NCBI RefSeq assembly: GCF_002847285.1
Contig: NZ_CP025407.1
Location: 7,009,001 to 7,073,000 of the forward strand
Direction: 5' to 3'
DNA length: 64,000 nt
DNA from: Streptomyces sp. CMB-StM0423
GTDB taxonomy: Bacteria; Actinomycetota; Actinomycetes; Streptomycetales; Streptomycetaceae
Shown: positions 60,355-64,000 of the stretch, one piece after another
Layout of the letters: each line of letters opens with the position of its first letter
How positions within the stretch are numbered: position 1 is the first letter of the stretch
Translations under genes and position numbers: made by a program
Notes under the pieces: generated by a model
The model's input: the letters and a program-made list of their open reading frames with translations, nothing else
What the model was told of the DNA's origin: nothing
Databases searched by the model: none

Positions 60355-61301
60355 GCCTCGCCTCGCCCGGGTGGCTCGTGCTGCTCGTGCCGCTCGCCGG
60401 TCTGGTCGGCGCGTACGTCGTCATGCAGGCCCGGCGCAGCCGCTACGCCGTGCGGTTCACCAACGTCGACCTGCTCGACAAGGTCATGCCCCGCCGCCCC
60501 GGCTGGCGCCGCCACGTGCCGGCCACCGCGTTCTGCGCCATGGCCGGGCTGCTCATCGTCGGCTTCGCCCGGCCCACCGCCGAGACCGAAGTGCCGCGGG
60601 AGCGGGCGACCATCATGGTCGCGCTGGACGTGTCCGCCTCGATGCGGGCCACCGACGTGCAGCCGTCGCGGTTCACCGCCGCGCAGGACGCCGCCCAGGC
60701 GTTCGTCACCGAACTGCCCGAGCGGTTCAACGTCGGGCTCGTCACCTTCGGCGGCACCTCCACCGTCGCGCTCCCGCCGACCACCGACCGCGAGGCCATG
60801 CGCCGCGCGCTCGACCGGCTGGACACCCGGCAGGGCACCGCGATCGGCGAGGCGGTGTTCTCCTCCGCCGAGGCGATCCGCACGCTCGACGAACAGGCCG
60901 GGCGCGAACCGCCGCCCGCGCACGTCGTGCTGCTCTCCGACGGGCAGAACACCACGGGCCGCGCCACGCCCGCCGCCGCCGAGGAGGCGGCCGCGGCCGG
61001 GATCCCGGTGTCCACGATCGCGTACGGCACCGAGGGCGGCACCATCGACCTGGCCGGCGGGCAGAGCGTGCCGGTGCCGGTCGACGCACCCGCGCTGGAG
61101 GAGCTGGCCACCGCGACCGGCGGCGCGTTCCACGAGGCCGCCTCCGGCGAGGAGTTGCAGGCCGTGTACGAGGACATCGGCAGCTCCGTCGGCTACCGCA
61201 CCGAGGAGCGCGAGATCTGGCAGTGGTTCGTCGCCGCCGCGCTGATCGCCGCGCTGCTGGCCGCGGCCACCTCCCTGCTGTGGTTCTCGCGCCTACCGTG
61301 A
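60351..61301 (+). CDS. VWA-domain membrane protein (BatA-like)
   Basis: 316 residues from ATG 60351. N-terminal hydrophobic segments (PGWLVLLVPLAGLVGAYVVM; HVPATAFCAMAGLLIVGFA), then a von Willebrand A domain with a MIDAS motif (IMVALDVSASMRATD, TFGGTST, VVLLSDGQNTTG). A C-terminal transmembrane helix (WQWFVAAALIAALLAAATSL) anchors it again. Such Bat-type proteins form metal-dependent complexes with MoxR and DUF58 partners at the membrane. Function in the cell envelope is inferred. Confidence 0.92.
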   Translation: MSLASPGWLVLLVPLAGLVGAYVVMQARRSRYAVRFTNVDLLDKVMPRRPGWRRHVPATAFCAMAGLLIVGFARPTAETEVPRERATIMVALDVSASMRATDVQPSRFTAAQDAAQAFVTELPERFNVGLVTFGGTSTVALPPTTDREAMRRALDRLDTRQGTAIGEAVFSSAEAIRTLDEQAGREPPPAHVVLLSDGQNTTGRATPAAAEEAAAAGIPVSTIAYGTEGGTIDLAGGQSVPVPVDAPALEELATATGGAFHEAASGEELQAVYEDIGSSVGYRTEEREIWQWFVAAALIAALLAAATSLLWFSRLP

Positions 61302-61312
61302 GGAGAACGACC

Positions 61313-62239
61313 GTGACCCACGCCCGTCCCGGCCTCGGCGAGCCCCGCGGCCCCGCGTTCACCGCAGGCGACCGCCCCGGCGCCGCCGCCCCGCGCCCCG
61401 CGGGCGGGCCCCCGCAGGCCGGGCCGGTGCCGCCGGCGTCCCCGTACCGCGTCCCCGTGGCGCCCGCACCGACCCCGCCCCCGGCGCCCCGCCGCGCGGC
61501 GAACCGAGCCCTGGCCGTCGCCGTCGTCGCCGCAGTCCTCGCCGGCGGCGCGGCCGGGTTCGCCGCCGGCGGGATACGCGGCCCCGGGGGCGGTGAGGAG
61601 GCGGCGGCCGGCGCGCCCCCACCGGCCGCCGCCGGGCGGAACCCGGGCGACCTCGACAGCGTCGCCGCCCGGGTGCTGCCCAGCGTGGTGTCCGTACAGG
61701 CCGGCGAACGGCAGGGCTCCGGCTTCGTCTTCGACGACCGCGGCCGCATCCTCACCAACGCCCACGTCGTCGGCACCGCCACCGACGCCACCGTGGTGCT
61801 GCACAGCGGCCGCCGGGTGGACGCGGAGGTGCTGGGCCGCGACACCGGCCGGGACGTGGCGGTGCTGGAGGTGGCGGGCTCGTACGCCCCGCGCGCCCTG
61901 CCCATGGGCCGCGCCGCGGACCTGTCCGTCGCCGACTCGGTGCTGGCCATCGGCTCGCCGCTGGGCCTGTCCGGCACCGTCACCGCCGGCATCGTCAGCG
62001 CCGTCGACCGCGAGGTCTCCCTCGGCGGCGGCGCCCAGCAGCGGGCGGTGCAGACGGACGCCTCCATCAACCCCGGCAACTCCGGCGGCCCGCTCGTCGA
62101 CGCCGCGGGCCGGGTCGTCGGCATCAACACCGCCATCGCCTCGCTGGACCGGGGCAGCAGCGGCTCGATCGGCATCGGCTTCGCCGTACCCGTGGAGGAC
62201 GCGGTCCGGGCGGCGGACTCCCTCATCGACGGCGATTAG
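61313..62239 (+). CDS. membrane-anchored trypsin-like serine protease (HtrA/DegP-like, no PDZ)
   Basis: 308 residues from GTG 61313, six bases after TGAGGAGA. A 60-residue Pro-rich cytoplasmic N-terminus, one transmembrane helix (about 65-88, ALAVAVVAAVLAGGAAGFAA), then an S1C protease domain with His151 (ILTNAHVVG), Asp181 (RDVAVLEV) and Ser257 (INPGNSGGPLVD). The protein ends right after the protease domain, so the usual C-terminal PDZ domain is absent. Probably degrades or senses misfolded envelope proteins. Last gene of the moxR operon; the two-component genes follow. Confidence 0.92.
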   Translation: MTHARPGLGEPRGPAFTAGDRPGAAAPRPAGGPPQAGPVPPASPYRVPVAPAPTPPPAPRRAANRALAVAVVAAVLAGGAAGFAAGGIRGPGGGEEAAAGAPPPAAAGRNPGDLDSVAARVLPSVVSVQAGERQGSGFVFDDRGRILTNAHVVGTATDATVVLHSGRRVDAEVLGRDTGRDVAVLEVAGSYAPRALPMGRAADLSVADSVLAIGSPLGLSGTVTAGIVSAVDREVSLGGGAQQRAVQTDASINPGNSGGPLVDAAGRVVGINTAIASLDRGSSGSIGIGFAVPVEDAVRAADSLIDGD

Positions 62240-62242
62240 GTT
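62237..62242 (+). promoter_or_regulatory. candidate leaderless -10 of the response regulator gene
   Basis: TAGGTT spans the protease stop codon and is followed by six bases and ATG 62249. No SD precedes the ATG. Confidence 0.5.
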
Positions 62243-62248
62243 CGTGCC

Positions 62249-62920
62249 ATGCGGATACTCGTGGTCGAGGACGAAGAGGACCTGGTGGGCGCGCTCCGGG
62301 TCGGGCTGGTGCGCTCCGGGTACGCGGTCGACACCGCCGCCGACGTGGACGGCGCGCTGGAGAAGCTCGGGGTCAACGAGTACGACCTCGTGCTGCTGGA
62401 CCTCACCCTGCCCGACGGCGACGGCCTCGCCGTCTGCCGGGAGATACGCGCGGCCCCCGGCGGCCCGCGGATCCTGATGCTCACCGCCCGCGACCGCCTC
62501 GCCGACCGGGTGCGCGGCCTCGACGCGGGCGCCGACGACTATCTCGTCAAGCCGTTCGCGCTGCCGGAGCTGCTGGCGCGGATACGGGCCCTGCTGCGCC
62601 GCGACGAGGGCGGCACGTCCGTCGTGGAGGTCGGCGAACTGCGGCTGGACACCGCCAGGTTCGAGGCGTACCGCGGCAGCCGCCCGCTGCGGCTCACCCC
62701 CAAGGAGTTCGGCGTGCTGCACTACCTGATGACCCGGCCGGGCCGCGTCGTCTCCGCGGAAGAGCTCCTGGAGCACGTCTGGGACGAGAACGCCGACCCG
62801 TTCACCAACACCGTGCGCGTCACCGTCGGCTCGCTGCGCCGCAAGGTCACCGGCCAGGAGGAGCCGCTGATCGAGACCGTCATCCGGCACGGCTACCGGC
62901 TGCGGGAGGAGACGCCGTGA
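62249..62920 (+). CDS. OmpR/PhoB-type response regulator
   Basis: 223 residues. Receiver domain with the acidic pair (VVEDEED), phospho-acceptor Asp51 (VLLDLTLPDGDG), Thr79 (LMLTARD) and Lys101 (DDYLVKPFALPELLARI). C-terminal winged helix (about 125-220: LTPKEFGVLHYLMTRPGRVV, NTVRVTVGSLRRKV, IRHGYRLRE). Activated by the histidine kinase encoded next (GTGA overlap). Its position after an HtrA-like protease suggests an envelope-stress role. Confidence 0.95.
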   Translation: MRILVVEDEEDLVGALRVGLVRSGYAVDTAADVDGALEKLGVNEYDLVLLDLTLPDGDGLAVCREIRAAPGGPRILMLTARDRLADRVRGLDAGADDYLVKPFALPELLARIRALLRRDEGGTSVVEVGELRLDTARFEAYRGSRPLRLTPKEFGVLHYLMTRPGRVVSAEELLEHVWDENADPFTNTVRVTVGSLRRKVTGQEEPLIETVIRHGYRLREETP

Positions 62921-64000
62921 AGCGGCCCAGGCTGCCGCTCCCGGCGTTCGTCCACACCATCCGCTTCCGGCTCACCGTGCTCTACTCCGCGCTCGTGTTC
63001 TGCCTGACCGCGCTCGTCCTCGGCGGCGCGTACGTCGCGGTGCAGCGCAGCGGCCACGCCCAGCCGGTCAGCAAGGAGCTGCGGGCGGAAAAGCGGGTCG
63101 ACGGCGTACGGGTCGGGGACATCGACGTCGTCAAGGCCGAGGACGTCGCGGCCGCCGTCAACTACGAGACGCTGGGCAACCTGCGCACCTTCTCCTTCGC
63201 CGTCCTCGGCGGTGTGGCCGTCGCCAGCCTCGGTACCGGCTGGGTGCTCTCCGGCCGCGCGCTGCGGCCCGTACGCGCCATCGCCCGCACCGCCGAGGAG
63301 ATCCAGGCCGGCAGCGACCTCTCCCGCCGGATCAGGCTCGAAGGACCGCGCGACGAACTGCGCATGGTCGCCGACACCGTCGACTCCATGCTCGACCGGC
63401 TCGACGGCGCCTTCGCCGCGCAGCGCCAGCTCGTGGACGACGCCTCGCACGAGCTGCGCACCCCGCTGGCCATCATCCGGGCCAACCTCGACGCGGTGCT
63501 CTCCGTCGAGGAGTCGGAGCCGGAGGAGCGCAGGCGGGCCATCGCCGTGGTCGACCGGGCGACGACGCGGATGACCCGGCTGGTGGAGGACCTGCTCGCC
63601 ACCGCGCGGCGGTCGGCCGCGGCGTTCGCCGACGCGGACGTGGACCTGGCGGCCGTGGCGGACGAGGCGTGCGAGGAATTCGCGCCGCTGGCCACCGAAC
63701 GCGGCCTGGTGATCCGGCGCCGGCTCGACGAGGGCCTGGTGCTGATCGGCGACCCGTACGCGCTGCGCCGGGCCGTCGGCAACCTGCTCTCCAACGCGGT
63801 ACGCCTCGCGCCCGCCGGCACCCGCATCACGGTCGCGGCCGGCCGTGCGGAGGGCTGGCTGTGGATCGCCGTGCAGGACGCGGGCCCCGGCATCGGCGAG
63901 GGCGAGCAGGCCCGGGTCTTCGACCGGTTCTGGCGCGGCGACGCGGGCCAGGAGGGCCGGCCCCGGGACCGGCACGCGGGTCTCGGGCTGGCGATCGTGC
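62917..64000 (+). CDS. membrane sensor histidine kinase, cut by the window end
   Basis: 361 residues visible from GTG 62917; the 3' end lies outside the window. Transmembrane helix 1 (RLTVLYSALVFCLTALVLGG), a short extracytoplasmic loop of about 65 residues, helix 2 (TFSFAVLGGVAVASLGTGWVL), HAMP (RALRPVRAIARTAEEI), HisKA with SHELRTPLAIIRANLD, N box (RAVGNLLSNAVRLAP), G1 (VQDAGPGIGEGE), F box (VFDRFWRGD) and the start of G2 (HAGLGLAIV). Cognate kinase of the preceding response regulator. The signal is unknown. Confidence 0.93.
   Translation, partial: MKRPRLPLPAFVHTIRFRLTVLYSALVFCLTALVLGGAYVAVQRSGHAQPVSKELRAEKRVDGVRVGDIDVVKAEDVAAAVNYETLGNLRTFSFAVLGGVAVASLGTGWVLSGRALRPVRAIARTAEEIQAGSDLSRRIRLEGPRDELRMVADTVDSMLDRLDGAFAAQRQLVDDASHELRTPLAIIRANLDAVLSVEESEPEERRRAIAVVDRATTRMTRLVEDLLATARRSAAAFADADVDLAAVADEACEEFAPLATERGLVIRRRLDEGLVLIGDPYALRRAVGNLLSNAVRLAPAGTRITVAAGRAEGWLWIAVQDAGPGIGEGEQARVFDRFWRGDAGQEGRPRDRHAGLGLAIV

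Overview
The window is a GC-rich (about 70% by eye) actinobacterial chromosomal segment, almost certainly Streptomycetaceae (Streptomyces or a close relative). The reasons are codon choice dominated by G/C third positions, frequent GTG and TTG starts, Streptomyces-type families (Methyltransf_19/DUF574, DUF1844, DUF1918, PAS-kinase next to pheST) and a gene order that, from memory, resembles the S. coelicolor arm holding argCJBDR, pheST, infC-rpmI-rplT, the glnA4/epuRI locus and the opuA-like transporter. It reads as core chromosome. I see no rRNA, tRNA, prophage, insertion sequence, CRISPR array or biosynthetic gene cluster.

Layout. 1-9.5 kb: 3' part of a Ski2/Mtr4-type (HelY-like) helicase, a pentapeptide-like membrane protein, a secreted L,D-transpeptidase, a PadR regulator with a palindromic operator, a drug-type ABC exporter, an iron-boxed siderophore-interacting flavoprotein and a 5'-3' exonuclease. 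9.5-13.5 kb: an osmoprotectant (OpuA/ProU) system whose permease is fused to two tandem substrate-binding domains, preceded by a structured leader. 13.5-17.7 kb: cytoplasmic BtuF-like receptor, TDT transporter, divergent LysR regulator, a GC-repeat spacer and a Methyltransf_19 enzyme. 17.7-24.5 kb: an ethanolamine/amine gamma-glutamylation cluster (permease, gamma-Glu hydrolase, GntR/FadR regulator, glutamine-synthetase-like ligase, aldehyde dehydrogenase, SDR) sharing one operator motif. 24.5-29.7 kb: PLP aldolase/deaminase, membrane protein plus mycosin-like protease, SseB-like protein, DUF1844. 29.7-37.4 kb: translation block infC-rpmI-rplT, SpoU methyltransferase, PAS histidine kinase, pheST. 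37.4-43.1 kb: hydroxybutyryl-CoA dehydrogenase, Tat-exported glycosyl-hydrolase-like protein behind a DasR-like site, small genes, GMC oxidoreductase.

43.2-56.5 kb is arginine biosynthesis: argCJBD-argR, and 5.7 kb later argGH, separated by an SMR exporter/TetR pair, acetyltransferase and FMN-binding genes, and a tartrate/malate dehydrogenase divergent from a DASS dicarboxylate transporter. argC and argG share an arrangement of half-sites at identical spacing, the likely ArgR operator. 56.6-64 kb: aldo/keto reductase, then a coupled operon (small exported peptide, MoxR ATPase, DUF58, an unrecognised Pro/Arg-rich ORF, VWA membrane protein, HtrA-like protease) followed by a two-component pair cut by the window end.

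Most striking signals: infC opening at an AUC codon behind a leader with a T6 attenuator; recent gene conversion between the two binding domains of the osmolyte transporter; a small repeat inserted in frame in both sseB-like and pheT; one operator shared by the amine-utilisation promoters; a histidine-phosphatase-fold protein that has lost its active-site histidines; and a recurrent leaderless-promoter layout (TANNNT, six bases, start codon) at several genes.
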